In this document: positions 1 through 12,800 of the stretch, one piece after another
Position numbering within the stretch: the first letter of the stretch is position 1
How the letters are laid out: every line of letters begins with the position of its first letter
DNA from: Lepidodermella squamata
Taxonomy: Eukaryota > Gastrotricha
Reading direction: 5' to 3'
DNA: 64,000 nt
Assembly (NCBI GenBank): GCA_047495785.1
Contig: JBLDXI010000001.1
Location: 1,736,001 to 1,800,000, forward strand
Program-made: the position numbers and the translations under genes
Notes under the pieces: model-generated
What the model was told of the DNA's origin: nothing
Database searches by the model: none
The model's input: only the letters and a program-made list of their open reading frames with translations

Positions 1-1
1 G

Positions 2-136
2 TTTTGGAAGACTTTGCAAAACACTCAGGGGACGATTCAACTTCAGCTAAGAAAATTGGCTGATCTCGAGAAGGAGTCTAAGCAACCGGCAAGTCTCAGA
101 AGTCGTAGCCTTATGTCAATGCTATTTAAAGGTTGA
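2..136 (+). CDS. C-terminal end of an unidentified protein (partial)
   Basis: A reading frame is open from the left edge of the window and ends at TGA 134-136, giving 44 residues. The piece is rich in Gln, Leu and Lys and looks like the end of a helix, including the motif LQLRKLADLEKE, followed by a short basic Ser-rich tail. A poly(A) signal (AATAAA, 224-229) lies about 90 bp downstream, which fits the last exon of a plus-strand gene. I do not recognise the family. The exon start and the rest of the gene lie outside the window. Confidence 0.5.
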   Translation, partial: FWKTLQNTQGTIQLQLRKLADLEKESKQPASLRSRSLMSMLFKG

Positions 137-223
137 TAAAACTGGCAATACAAATTTTATTCATCAATCAAAAGTCCGGTGCATTTTTAAATTTAATATA
201 ATGATATTCACGTTCGAAATGAA

Positions 224-229
224 AATAAA
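224..229 (+). terminator. poly(A) signal of the left-edge gene
   Basis: AATAAA lies 88 bp after the stop codon of the partial coding sequence at 2-136. Confidence 0.5.
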
Positions 230-1695
230 CCTTGATGAATCAGAGCGAATCGGTCATGTTTCGTCTACATCTACGGCTTCGGATTAGACTTCTACAGTAA
301 CTGAGCAGCCTTCGAAATTTTAATCTATTCATTTATTATTTATTTATTATTTTATTTTAAAGCTGTTACCTACACGAGAGGGCAGCTCGACAATCTTAGA
401 GAAAACAACATATAGCAGGACAGACTAAGTTAGGATACTTCAGGCTATGATTTCTGAAAAGTTTGATGCTCGGCTGGGTTAGATAATAAACAGACGAAAG
501 CCAGTTGACGAAAATGCGCGCTTCTCATTTATTGCCCATGATTTATTGCGCGCACTAGCAGAGTCTAAAATTTCAACAAATTTTGGAGCGCGCGCACTGA
601 TGTCAAAGGGCTACTTTCGAATAATTGGGCGGCTTTAGTACCAGAATAAAATTCCGATAAGATTCTCTATCGATTGAGTCGATTGGTCCTCGGGCAAAAA
701 TGTCCCAACATTTCCAAAATTCGTTTTTCTGCGAACAAGCAGAATTTATTGCACCCTAATAAAATTCAAAATTTTGAATTCTATATTGCGCACCTGTCAA
801 CCCTGTCTGGCGGCGTCGGTGGTCTACATCAAATAACCCATGGCCCATGTGTTATATAATACATAATTCTTTTCGAAGCAAAAACATTTGATTGGCTCTA
901 ATTTAATTAAAATACCCGCCATCATCATATGTGTAAATTGAGCACGAGCCGCTGGTCTTTCGCCTGTCAAGGTTTGAAGGGGTCTGAATTTATTTTAACA
1001 TTATCGAGCAACTTCGATATGTGCGCTCTTCGCAGTTCTAGACTCAGACCATTCTAAATTTCAAGTGTGACTTTGACGGCGGTTTCATCCCCGTCTTTTG
1101 CCTTGGGGCGCCAAGGTGTCTTCGAATTTGCCTCAGAAATCTCAGAAATGTTTCGCCTTTCGAACATGTATCGAGCAATGCGCAGCTCAATTGGTTTCGG
1201 GAAATAGATCGGTATCTATATACTGCGGTCCAATGCATTATCAATTTGTTAAGATAAGGTTTAGATATTTCGACTTTTTCGATGCTTTTTTGGCGAGAAT
1301 TTAGAAAATCGGAAAAAATTATGAAGAAACCACGATCGAAGTTGCATTTTATATTTTATTTTTTTCAATATTTTGTTATTTAATTATAAGTGTTTTAATC
1401 TACAATTTGAATCGATCAAAAAATGGAAAATGGTAACCCAATTTACGTAGCTTCAGGTCTTTTGGACGATATCTGTCCGATTCGGTGCTAATTACTAAGC
1501 TGACACATCATAGCACAGAAAAAGCTTTGTTTTCGAAGTGAAAACCGTAAAAATAGCCTCGTTTGCTTGTTCACGCGGCGTTAATTTTTACAGCTGCTTT
1601 GCAATTTGACATGAGAAGACATGTAGTATAATATCTACTGACGTGAATATAATAATGTTTTTTTAGTTTTTCACAAAAAGCCTCGCCTCAAAAAA
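230..1695. other. intergenic stretch upstream of the carboxylesterase
   Basis: I see no convincing exon here. Open frames are short and lack coding character. The sequence has AT-rich blocks and some CG-rich runs (for example around 587-600). It probably holds the promoter and 5' leader of the carboxylesterase gene that starts at 1696. Confidence 0.5.
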
Positions 1696-3831
1696 ATGAG
1701 CTTTCATGCCAGGCGGCCATCCGGTGCAACTTTGAAGAACATCGCCAAAGTTGCATGTTTCCTCGCGTTATTATTCTTCCTGGTCGTCTTTCAAATACCA
1801 TCAAACCCGGGACAAACCCTATCATCTCCTATTATCGAAACTGAATCTGGCTTAGTGCAAGGAAGCCTGGTCAACCTGGGCCCGGCAATGCAGGAGGTTT
1901 ATCAATTCACCGCAATACCTTACGCTGATGCGCCGGTGGGTGCGAGAAGGTTCCGCCGAGCCGAGCCCAGGGCGCCGTGGGAAGATGTCCTCGAAGCTGT
2001 GAGCCCTCCAAAAGCGTGCCCTCAAAGAATTTTCCCATCACGCGACGACATCGAGTACGATCCGAACCGATATAAGGTAAAAAAAAAGCATCATGCAAGA
2101 ATTTCAATTTAATTTCGAATTTTAAAATTTTCAAAATTTGAAAATTTAAATTTTAAATTAGCTAATATTATTGCGAAAACTACTACGTTTACAGTATTAC
2201 ATTTTCATAATGAATTTTAAGGTGCCAATTTCTGAAGATTGCCTGTTTCTGTCAATCTGGGTGCCTAAAAAAGCTCTAGACCCCACGGCTGCGAAAGTTC
2301 CCGTCTACATGTACATTCACGGGGGCGGTTTTCAATGCGACTCGATAAGCTTCTACAACGCCAGCATTCTAGCCAGCAGGGCCAACATAGCCGTTGTAAC
2401 AATTCAGTACCGACTAGGGCCACTCGGCTTCGCTTATTTCGGCGAAGCTAATCGCAAGCAATACCCGCCTAATCTCGGCCTGTGGGACCAACTCGCCGCT
2501 CTTCAGTGGATTCATCGAAATATCGCGAATTTCGGCGGGGATGAAAATCAGGTGACAATCGGGGGTCAAAGCGCTGGCGGGGCTTCGACTACTTACCACC
2601 AAATTTCACCCCATAGCCGGCCGTTCTTCAAACGATCAATCGTCGAATCTGGCTCAGCTCTAGCAGAGTGGGCAAAACAAACTAAGGACAAATTGGAGAA
2701 GTTGACAAAATCACTCTTCGATCCTTTAATTGCTAAAAATTGCCCGGGTATCGCATCTAATTTTTTGAAATATGACAGAAAAATCATCAAATGTCTGCAA
2801 TCGATTCCGGTCGAAGACATCATTTCCAATAAAGATGGCAAGCAAGTGTTCGGATTTCTGCCGATAATCGACGGCGATTTCGTTCCCGCAAACCCGATAG
2901 ATATAGTTCGATCGGAAAATTTTACCATGCCACCAACTTTGATCGGGTTTACTCGAGATGAAGGTTCGACCTACGTTTCCTTCGTGCCTGGAGTCGCTGA
3001 GCTGCTACCAGTTGCTGGCTACAACAATACCGGGAAATCCTACGAAAAATTGGAATTGCCGCAATTTGAAAGTATGTTAAAATCGGTGGCCAATTTTTAC
3101 GGTATGCCGCGAGTTACCGCAGACGTTGGCGCCATTTTCGTTAAGCAGCATTACCTTGGAGACGTTAAGAAGGGCTTAAAAATAGCCAAGGCCATCAGTG
3201 ACATGGCGGGTGATTCGGCCATTTCGCGGCAAGTTCACGAATGGGCGTTCGAAACTGCGGGTAGACAGCGCGATGTTTACGCGTATCATTTCGCACATCG
3301 CCGTTCCGGTTCAATGGCGCCGGAATGGGTTGGGGTGCCTCATGCTGCGGAAGTGTTTTACATTTTCGGCGAGCCTTTTACGCCCTATGCCAGCCAGTAC
3401 AACTACACGGCGGATGATGCTGTGGTCAGCCATGCTGTCATTACATACTTTTCCAATTTCATAAAATACGGGTATGAATTTTGAGCAAAATTTCGCTTGG
3501 ATGACTCATTATTAAATAGGAATCCGAATGGCAAGTTTGGCAATCCTTATCTAATTCATTGGCGGAGATTACGAGGCGAAGCCGCCGCGGAAACATGCTC
3601 ATACAGCTATCTAGAATTCACGGCTGATTCGATGGTTCATAAAACTCGGGATGCAAACATTTGTAATTTGAAAGCCGGTGATTTCAAGGTAAAAAAGCGT
3701 ATATTTATAATATCGCTGTGACCGAATTTTGCTTTAAACTCCAGTTCTGGAAAGATATGACAGCGATGGTCGACCTCGGCGAAAAGTTGGCTAAATCTGA
3801 TTTTTTCGAAAAGCTGTTCCGAGAATTGTAA
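1696..3831 (+). CDS. Carboxylesterase type B (esterase / cholinesterase-like), four exons
   Basis: Exons 1696-2076, 2222-3471, 3520-3688 and 3745-3831 join in phase into a 628-residue alpha/beta-hydrolase. Residues about 17-35 form one hydrophobic stretch, so the protein is either secreted or held by an N-terminal anchor with the enzyme outside the cytosol. Hallmarks of the family are the oxyanion-hole motif HGGGF, the nucleophile elbow GGQSAGG (Ser about 244), an acidic residue in TRDEGS (Glu about 374) and the catalytic His in VPHAAE (about 501), so the triad is complete and hydrolysis of carboxylic esters is expected. The FGGDENQ motif and the late GNPN motif are also typical. Substrate cannot be told: juvenile-hormone-type, xenobiotic and acetylcholine esterases share this fold. 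A poly(A) signal sits at 3967. The intact triad argues against a neuroligin-type inactive adhesion protein. Confidence 0.9.
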
Positions 3832-3966
3832 AGTTGGGTTCAAAAATGTACATCAGCGCTAAATTTTACAGTTACCTAGCGCCTATCCCCAAACTTCTGC
3901 GAGTTCCCTGGAACATAATTCTTAGAGGTTCCCCATTTCGAATATATTGGCTTGCAAATATTCCAA

Positions 3967-3972
3967 AATAAA
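3967..3972 (+). terminator. poly(A) signal of the carboxylesterase gene
   Basis: AATAAA lies 136 bp after the stop codon at 3831. The interval 3832-4417 otherwise shows no exon and should contain the promoter of the Ly6-like gene. Confidence 0.5.
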
Positions 3973-4417
3973 AAATATTAATGGGCAAGTAGCTGAGCTC
4001 AAGTGAAGCAGAGACTTGGAGAGGTAGTTGGCGCTAGGTACCGAAATTTACCGCTGATTTGGCGCGTTTAGTCTGCGCTCATCGTCGCTAACCAAATAAT
4101 ATTTTGTGTGATAAAAAGTATACAGTCAATGTCGATTTCGGAGAGCTTGGAATTTGCTGGATGTCCATGCTTGTTCTTCGGATATAAAGCTGTTTTCATT
4201 CATTCGCTCAGTTTTTTAATGAAATGAAAATAAATTATCTGGGTTTTTGACACGTTCCAGTTTTTGTCTCATCGATGTCAAGTTTATGTCAACTTATTAC
4301 TATTCACGCTTATTTTTGTCATGATCTTTTGTGTAAACGTCTCGAGATCGTCTATCAAGACAGAAAATAATGAACCATTATCAGACATTTCGAAACTTGG
4401 AGCTGAACGATTCTTGA

Positions 4418-5548
4418 ATGATCAAGACCGTTTTACGATTCGCAATTTGCGTTCTGCTAGCTAAATGTTGTCTCGCAAAGAACCTGCTATGTTACACCTG
4501 TGATAATCCGGAAGAAGGATGCGCCTTTGTCGACGCCAGGGAACATTCCTGCCTATCGCTGAGCGCTGCCGCCTGGCCTCGATGTGCGGTTAGTTAGACT
4601 GGTTAACAATTAATTGAAGTTATTCGAAATTATGTCCCATCACTTTCAAGTTCATCGCGGCGCCTGAGCCAGAACGGCTTCGCGCCATATTCAACGAGGC
4701 TATCGGAGCAGCTAACAACAATACTATGGCGTCTGTCGCTGAAACCACGAAATGCACAGATTCAATTACGTAAGCAAAATTATTACCGTCAAACTTTGGG
4801 GTCACTTTGAAATAATGCCATAATGGGGTGATTTTGGCATAGCACATCTCGGAGGTGGCTAGGCTAATACCCCTTGAGTGGGGAACCGTTGGATAGCCAG
4901 CATAGAGGGCAACCCGAAATGACCTGGGTCATTCATTTTGATCACACCTGCTCAACTGCGGAGTCAACGAAAATCTGTCGAAATCGAATTTTCCAATAAA
5001 CTTTGCCAGTCTTTAATTTCCATTTAATGAAACGGATTGATGTCTATTATAGTCATCCAGGGCTTCTTTTATAGGACTATCAAACTCAAGGGGTATTAGC
5101 ATAGCCACCTTCGAGAATTGCTATGCCAAACTCACCCCGTTTTGCCATGCCCAAGTGACACCGTTTGACGCTATACATGTTTCCTAATTCTGGCATTTGC
5201 CTACTTATTCCTTTCGTTGAATCTAGGAACGAAATGAACACTGTTCTGAATCTTGAATTGGCGAAAAACGACCGCTTCCTATGCATTGAGAGCACGCAAT
5301 GTGGCCGCTCTGTCATCACCGATCACATCATCAATACAGTTTTCAAAGAGTGCAACCGTCTGCTATTCTACGACGTCATCTCCCTGCTCATGGGGCTCGA
5401 TACCAGCCTGATAACCATGTGCTGCAATCAAGACCACTGCAACCGTGATCCGCGAATGTCAGCGTGCCAAAGCGCAAATTCCGAGGCCTCCAGTACTTAC
5501 TCTGAGAGCGTGGTTTTACTCATTTATTTTCTGATCGCTTCTATTTGA
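4418..5548 (+). CDS. Ly6/uPAR (three-finger) GPI-anchored protein, three exons
   Basis: Exons 4418-4588, 4651-4769 and 5227-5548 join in phase. The start at 4418 gives a clean signal peptide (MIKTVLRFAICVLLAKCCLA). The mature part opens with LLCYTC, has spaced cysteines, and ends its finger domain with CCNQDHCN, the Ly6/uPAR signature. After the domain a Ser-rich stretch leads to a hydrophobic tail ending at the stop codon, which fits a GPI-attachment signal. Such proteins usually modulate receptors or channels at the outer membrane surface. Between the first and last cysteines the domain is longer than usual because exon 2 adds a helix-like insert. The last intron carries a hairpin element (4787-5170). 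The start and both junctions are my own reading and need transcript support. Confidence 0.75.
4787..5170. mobile_element. MITE-like hairpin element inside an intron
   Basis: The two ends are inverted copies of each other over roughly 80-90 bp with a few mismatches and gaps. Both arms carry recognisable blocks: CGTCAAAC at the tip, a GGGGTGA-rich part, TTTGGCATAGCA, and GGCTAATACCCCTT at the inner side. The element is flanked by TA on both sides, as in Tc1/mariner-related MITEs, and no transposase frame is present. It makes up most of the 457-bp second intron of the Ly6-like gene. Confidence 0.65.
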
Positions 5549-7493
5549 CCTCGAAAAAAACGCATCCGATTCAGTAGAAAAACCATTTTATTCTGTTTTA
5601 TTTGTTATTTCACCAAAACGTGTCATTTTGCATATAATAATAATAATAGTAATATTAATAATAATATTTATAATATAATCGTATAATAAGTTTCCTCTTG
5701 TTTTATATTAAATTTTAAGGACTGTTTCTCCCAAATTTTCACCACTGTCATCATGTATACATATTCATGAGAAGAATAACAATATCCGGCTGCAATCAAA
5801 CGAGCACAGCAGCGCACAATTTATATACGGAATTATTATTATTATTTATGCTGTCTATGTGTGCACTTAGACATTCGCACAAATTATTCGAGAACGACCC
5901 GCTCGCGTTCGCTTTTTCCGCAGCCGGCCGCTGATGATGAATCAGTCGTATCATGAATATTAAATGTAGCACGAAAATTATCGAGAGGAGAATAGGCGAT
6001 GTAGAGAGAAATCATCTTCACATTTTGTAAGCCGATATAATATATACGCAATATACTTCTACGAAATTGCTATAAACCCTTGTGAGAGCAGATGGAAAGA
6101 GACGTAATTTATATATTATCATGTACACAGGACTGTAATGAAATTTAACTCATTCGTTAGTTTACTAGACAAATCAAAACTAAAATCCGAAAACAGAAAA
6201 GACTGGGCTTTGAATCAGCGCGTGAGAGAAGAAAGAAAAAAATCGATAATTTCTGTATACACATTTTTAGTCATTCTCTTCAGCAATTTTTTTTTAAATA
6301 ATAATATTATGAAAATTTCAACTAGAATTTCGGTTTTTCTACATGATAACAACACTTCAAGATTTTTCACACCGTTTTAAACATTCATTTCAAGGTGACA
6401 AGGTCGTTAATCATATATTTGGCCGTGTAAACTTTTTGCAGACAAAAGAAAGAAATTTTTCATCATTTTTTCGAGTGCAGCAAAAAACGAAGTGAATCAG
6501 CTGAGTATAAGGTTGATTTTCTCGGCATATCAGAAATAATTTGCACATGTTTTTTGTCCTAAAAAGAGCAGTGAGTGCGTATGAACAAGAAAAAATGTCA
6601 ATAAAAATGTCGCCCAGCGTTGTTGCACACTTTTTGAGAATTCGGTTAACAATAATAATTAATTTTGAAACCCAAATTTCAGATTTTTTTCTATAGCAGA
6701 TTTCAAAGAATGACGCAGAATAAGAATGTTATCAGAATATTATGCAAGAAATTGTTACCAGCTAAAGTAATAAATGACGATTTCTCCCGAAATATATTGA
6801 AATAACAAAAAATTGACGAGTAAAACAAGCGATTGAATTTCGTATTCTCACTGATTATTTTTGTATTTAACCCACAAGTAGTAGATAAAACTAGAAAAAA
6901 TAAAGATATTTCTTAGTAAGAAACGCACATGGCTGATTTGTGATACGGGTGATTTAATCGCAGCGGAACAACGCCGCGGAAGACTGTAATGTGTGTAATT
7001 AAGGTGGACTGAATAAATCGATCGTTCTACCTTACACAGCGATGATTGGCGAATGAGAAAAAAACGTGGGACTAAGAATTGCAGTAAGAATTTCACGATA
7101 GGCGAGAGATTCGGTTGATTTCAGGACACGGAGAAGAAAATCGGCCAAAATCATGGGTTGAAAGACGCGTTTTTCAAGTTCGTAAACATCGCATAACATT
7201 TGTTCATATAATTCATAAGTATATATAAGCTCTCTCATCACACGATAAATTTCGCTCGCTAGAAATACTTTTTCTCAGGCTTCAAGATTTTCGGAATTAT
7301 GGCAATAAAAGATTCGAGTACCCCTCTTAAATAATTTTTCATATATTAATATATGCCTGATAGATAGAAAATTCAGTAGAAAATGATGTAAGATAGGAAA
7401 TTTAGCGCAACGCCACGTGTTGCTGGATGAAAGTCGGCAGAAATATTCCTCCTTAAAAATTCTGGCACTCGACTCATTGGCTACATATTTCTA
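5549..7493. other. AT-rich intergenic region, probable long 3' UTR of EVI5
   Basis: No coding exon is apparent. The stretch lies between the convergent 3' ends of the Ly6-like gene (+) and EVI5 (-). Two minus-strand poly(A) signals (complement of AATAAA) lie at 5587-5592 and 5597-5602, so EVI5 transcripts may run almost 1.9 kb past the stop. It holds ATA/AAT simple repeats near 5637-5690 and one TTAAGGTGG motif at 6999. Confidence 0.45.
5587..5602 (-). terminator. candidate poly(A) signals for EVI5
   Basis: Two minus-strand AATAAA hexamers lie 10 bp apart on the EVI5 side of the convergent gene pair. Use by EVI5 is inferred from position only. Confidence 0.35.
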
Positions 7494-10400
7494 TTACTGA
7501 GAATTCGTAAGCGAAACTTCAACCTGCCAAACGTCGTTATCAACCGCCATACTCGGTAGAATCTCCTGCGAACCGCCGACATTCAGCGACAAATCTTCAT
7601 AGCCATTACCGCGACAGCCTTCAATTTCATCCTCCTCATCAACATCGTCATTGCCGTTATTCGAATGAGAACCGCCGTTTGAACTGGTATTCGAGACGAA
7701 AACCGACGCGGCCATTGAATCGCCAGTTGTGATATCGTCATCGAGCCGCCTTAATAGCTTCCTCGCCATTTGAAGCTCCTCCTTCTCGAGCTCCAACTGC
7801 GCGGCTCTTTGCTTCATCTCCGCCATGGCCTGCGAGTGTTCAGCGGCTAATATTCGATTTCGCAACGCAGATTCTGAATTGTGCGCCTTCAAATCCGCGA
7901 CCTGCCGCTCGAGATCGGCGATTTTCGCCATTAAACCGCGCTCCTTCGACCGATACGCGTCCAGCTCCGTCTCAGCTGTATCAACTCGCTCCTGTAACCG
8001 GGTTAACGTCCGCCTGTCAGACTGGTGTTGCGCTTCAATGTCGATAACGGCGTGCCTCGCGTGGATTAAGGCGGCACACGTGTCAGCCTCCTTCAACCTC
8101 AGCGCCATCAACTGGTCCTGCAAATCTCGAACAACGTTGCCGTTATTCGGCTGCGACGACGTTCGGTACGACTGCCATTCTGACTCGATTTCTTTAAGGT
8201 GACTCCGCAGCGCCTCAACGTCCTGCCGCAGTTGGATGGACGCGCTTTCTGTCGTTGAAATGCCGTCGGCTGATGCGGTGTCTCGGCAGTTTTCAGCGTA
8301 GTGATTGTCGCCATCACCGCACAACTGGTCGTCGTGGTCTCGCGTGTGGTTCTGCGCGCGAATTTCACCGTTTTCGCGCCGCAAATCGCTGTAGTTGGTT
8401 TTCATACGCGCGAATTCGTCGTAGATCAACCGGATGTCGGGGTTTTCGAGGATGCAGACGAGGTGCGGCGGGATGCCGTAGTTGAGCTCGCCGCCGTTCA
8501 GCGATTCGGTCGAGGGCGAGAGGCCTTCGCCGTCGCCGAAGCATATCACCTCCTTGAGGGCGCGCACTGTGCCTTGCAGGGACGCCGAGCTGAGAAGAGC
8601 TGCATCGAGCTCGGCCACCGTCGACGCGTGGACTCGTTTGAGTCGTGAAAGCTCAGAGCGAAGGCTGTCGGCCAGGTCGGCTTCTTCGGCCCGGCACACT
8701 TGGCCTTTGATCAACCTGTCCGCGAGTTCACCAGTTTCCTATAACAAGACAGAAAATGTTAATAAACGAAAACTGAAACCTCTATTATAAGTCTTAATTT
8801 CATATTCAAATTTTATATCAATTCAATAAATTGAACTCTTATTCCTGAATTCGAATGAAAGGGAAAGTCCAAACGCCGAGGCAATTTCAGATCTTATGGT
8901 CGAGGGTATAAAATGCTATAGTAACGCTATATAACTTGTCAAACAGGATAAAAAGATCTAGTTAAGACACGTTAAATAAGGGAAATATCTAAAAAAAAGT
9001 GGGACCTCAGAAAATTAAGTGCGCGACTCATGAAACATTTTTATATGACATAGGACAATAGCTTTCACAAACAAGAATGTAAAAGCTCAAAAAGCGTTTC
9101 CAACCAAGTTTTAATTTCTAAATTAAATTTTGTTGGTAATTTCTCGCTGCCGTGAAATTTCAAACACCGACTTTAAAATTTGCGATGGAGACTACTTAGA
9201 AAATGAAAAATACTTGAAAATTAATTGAAATTTTTCTTAATCCTAAATTTTGGAAAAATGATTTTTGCACTAATCAAACCATCGCTAAGAAACAGGAAAA
9301 ATTTAAAAATCGCGGCGCATAAAATTAGCCGGAAATTCAAATAAAATAAATATCAATTGTAAATCATCCTAAAATTAAGGTGGCAAATTTGCTAGTCAAA
9401 GAAGCCGGAAAGGTAAAAAAAAATTAGCAATTTTCGACTCACCCTTTCGAGATTTTCGATGCGTTGCCTTAAAAGACGGTTCTCCGTACGCAACCGGCGT
9501 AGTTCGACTTGGTCTTCTTGCTCCTTCGACTTGGCTTGCACGAAGTCTTTTTCCCACCTGGTAAAAAAAATCGCAAAATTTAACCGATTGTCGAAAATTT
9601 CAAGCATTAAGGTGGACTAACTCCTCTCCGAAGTCGAAACCGTACATGCACAATATAAAACAGTGGAGGCAAAATGAAATTTGCGCTCAATTAATTCAGG
9701 AAAAAATTTAGAAAGACGTCGCAGTTTGAGAATAATAACATCGAATGTTCAGCTTTTTGGAATGCGCCAAATTACAATGAATCACGTAACGCTGCAACAA
9801 GGCATCTAGGTATGTATATAGTAAAAATAATATCGTACGCTGAATTACAAGCAGAAGACGCTTAATCAATGAATGGGCTGCTAAAAATGATTATGAATGA
9901 ACAACACGCTAATGACGACGATACGTGTTCGACTAACTAGGGCTACAAGAAGCCGCGTTGTTCTCAGGTGTGCACGGGCCATTCTTCGGTGCAATTATTA
10001 AGCTGGCTGGTAGATGTCATTCGCCGAAATGCTATGGGACAAAAGCGCAGGGCGGTCAGCAACTAAATAACTCACGCGGCGACAGGTAGATATATAGTTT
10101 ATTAGCCTAATACACCTTATCACATGGAGCGAAGCCTCCCCCATATACTTACAAGTGGCGAGACTGGCTCGTAGCTTACAACATCGTCGGTATACGTAGT
10201 CTTGCGATGAGCAAGGCTATAATATAAGGCGCATGTGTAAACACCAGTCCAAGAGCAAATAGGGCGGCACTGGGCAATAAAAATAGCGAGCGAACACAAC
10301 ACATCATCATAGGCATGCGACGTTATTTCCTTTAGCAAGTGCGCCGCGACGTCGCAAAAGCATTAAGGTGGCTGCTGCTGCTGCTGCCGTTGCCGCTGCA

Positions 10401-12800
10401 ACACATCGCACATATATCAAAAACATTAGCGCAAAGTTAGAAATAATAGCCAGAGCTGTCGTAAACTAACAATTTTATCGACCTTTTAAGCCATCAACAC
10501 TCATCATCTGTCGGAAGTGAAGAGAGATAGAAGTGAAGACCTCTCACCACAGCCAGAGCTGACCCTACTAGGAAATAATATTATAATTCAGTCGTCACGC
10601 TCGGCTCGTTATTTCATACTACAGTTTGTATTAGCACGCGCTTTAATAATCCACCTTAATGCGCATTTATACCTTATATACGAAAAAAACGCAGACAAAT
10701 AGCTCGAGAGATGCACAACATACTTGGCGAGGTTTTTCTTGCTGAGACGCAGATTTGACGCGGCCTTGACAAGCGTTTGGTACCGCTCTGGCGTCGCATT
10801 CGCCTGGGAGTACATTGACGAGAGCGAGTCGCGTTGTAGCACCTTGATGACGCCTTCCATATCGTGCCGCAGCAGTTCCGCCTCCAGTTGTTGCAACAGC
10901 GCGATGGCGAAATGTAGCAGGAAATCGAGACCCTATTCAACGATAATAACACGCCTCATTAAATATCCAGCTTAATTGATTTTTCAGGTCATAACATTTC
11001 CATCGATTAACGGCAATTGGAGAAAAATTAGGTGAATAATTATTAGTTATACATCCAATTATTTTCATCAATTAAATCTCGTTATTTCATCGGGTGAGAG
11101 TGAGAAAACAGGAAATTTTGGAAAAAAATTGAGGTTGAAAAATACGCACTTTTTGCACTTGATGAACTGCTTTTCATTGCGTTGTGAATTTTAGCTTCTC
11201 ATTGAGCTCTTTGAATGGCAAGCTTTTGGCTTTATTACAATGATAATGAGATCATATATAATTTAATTTATTCAACTATTGTACTAAACTAGTTTACGAA
11301 AAAAATGCCCTGAGACAATAGGAAATGTCCCATATTGTCCTAATTTCTAATGTAAACTAGTGTTTTCGCCGATTTAATTGATCATTCTCGAGGGTTTTTC
11401 TCCCGTAACCAATGGAGATACCAGAGCTGAAGTACAGAAAAACACGAGTTTGCGTGACTGTAGTGTTATTCATCTCATAAAATATACAGAAAATCGATCT
11501 GTTTGTCATGTTATGCTTAATCATCGCTAAAATCGGGTTTTTAACGGAAAAATTCATAATATTGAACTAAAATTCAATAAATTTTGCGATTTTGCCCAGT
11601 ATATGAGCCTAAAATATAACCGAAAATATACTTACATTGACGAGAAAAAGATCCATAATAACGGCCGATAATGACAAGGGTAGAACAGCAGCAAAAAGCG
11701 TTAAAAACCACTGGGTAGAAAACGTCGTTAAATGAACACCCTGCGCCATGAGGTGTTCGTAGAGGCGCGGCAAATGCTCGGCTAGGCACCGCTCGAGCAG
11801 GTAGATTCGCAGCGATAACTCACTCATCGTTGGCTTGTACAGATCACGCAACCGCAAGTGCGGCCGCGTCATCAGCTGCACGAGAACGCAAAACGCGTCC
11901 TCCTCCGGCAAATTCTGCATCAGCAACAGGCCGGCGAGAAACGCCGAGCCCTGGCAGTAGCCGACCTCCTTGTCGTACAGCGAGTACGCCTTGATGATAT
12001 TAAATAAACTCTGTTGATTGTCTTCGGATTGAAAAAACGGTAGTTCAGGATACGTTCGTTGCACATCTCGTTTTATCGCCTTTTCATGCGACGAAGTTTG
12101 CCGACTTAGCTGGGCGTAAGCATCTCGCAGGGTGATTAAAGCCGCGTGAGGCTCCGGGTTCGAACTAAACGCCAACAACTGCCAAGCTAACGGCCTGAAT
12201 TGTTCAGGAATGCCGCAATACTGGACAATAAGGTCGCGAATATAGTTCAATTTTTTAGAGTACTGGTCCCAGCCGGTGATTATATCACTCCAGGTTCGCC
12301 ACAACTCTTCCACCTTAATGCCGCTAATACTGCCGAAAGGGTTCTGTTGACTGCATGATTCGTTGGAATTCGAGCATAAACTGCCATTCGTCGACGAGCT
12401 TGATCTCGTCAACTTGCCGTTCGTTACCGTTTCTTTACCACTATCTTTACTTTCGCTGTCAGGGTTCTGAGTTCGTTCAGATGAATTCGATTCCTTCGAT
12501 TCACCTCGAAGTTCTTTTTGAGTTAACGTTGCGCTAAGCGATGATGCGAGTGATACAGAATCACATGATGAGTCGAACGATTTCGATGCGGAAATCTCGT
12601 TGCACTGCCCCGAAATCGCCAAAGTAGACGGCGGCGAGATGAATTTTTTGTCGCAGGTCAGTTGTCTGTAAAAATGAGCGAAAAATACAAAAATCCACCT
12701 TAAAAATGTAAAAAAATTACCTATTTGCCGCCTCGAGCCTCAGCAACAGCTCATCCATATCTTGGATTGGCTCGTTGATGCTACTAGCCACGTCAGCCAT
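7494..12800 (-). CDS. Evi5: EVI5-family TBC domain Rab GTPase-activating protein
   Basis: Exons on the minus strand are 12721-12800, 11636-12665, 10724-10932, 9443-9557 and 7494-8738; all junctions close in phase to give 892 residues. The start MADVASSI... leads to DELLLRLEAANR, the conserved EVI5 N-terminal motif. A TBC domain follows at about 178-390, with both catalytic fingers visible: IKRDVQR (IxxDxxR) and YCQG. The C-terminal half is coiled coil, including RTENRLLRQRIENLER and TGELADRLIKGQV, both close to vertebrate EVI5. The protein should accelerate GTP hydrolysis by a Rab (Rab11 or Rab10/35 in studied relatives) and act in recycling traffic and cytokinesis. The extreme C-terminus is acidic and Ser/Asn-rich and looks lineage-specific. 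A T-rich AG acceptor at about 12840 suggests a 5' UTR intron. Confidence 0.95.
9604..10662. repeat. three copies of GCATTAAGGTGG in one EVI5 intron
   Basis: The 12-mer occurs at 9604-9615 and 10360-10371 on the plus strand and at 10651-10662 on the minus strand, all within the 1.2-kb third intron of EVI5 (9558-10723). Two further exact copies lie in coding DNA at 12310-12321 and 56629-56640. The rest of this intron shows no exon or RNA gene. Confidence 0.75.

Noticed and set aside
4264-4464. 66-codon frame with a hydrophobic N-terminus before the Ly6 gene
   Set aside because: It overlaps the Ly6 first exon in another frame; the ATG at 4418 gives a signal peptide that runs directly into the LLCYTC Ly6 motif, which is the better start.
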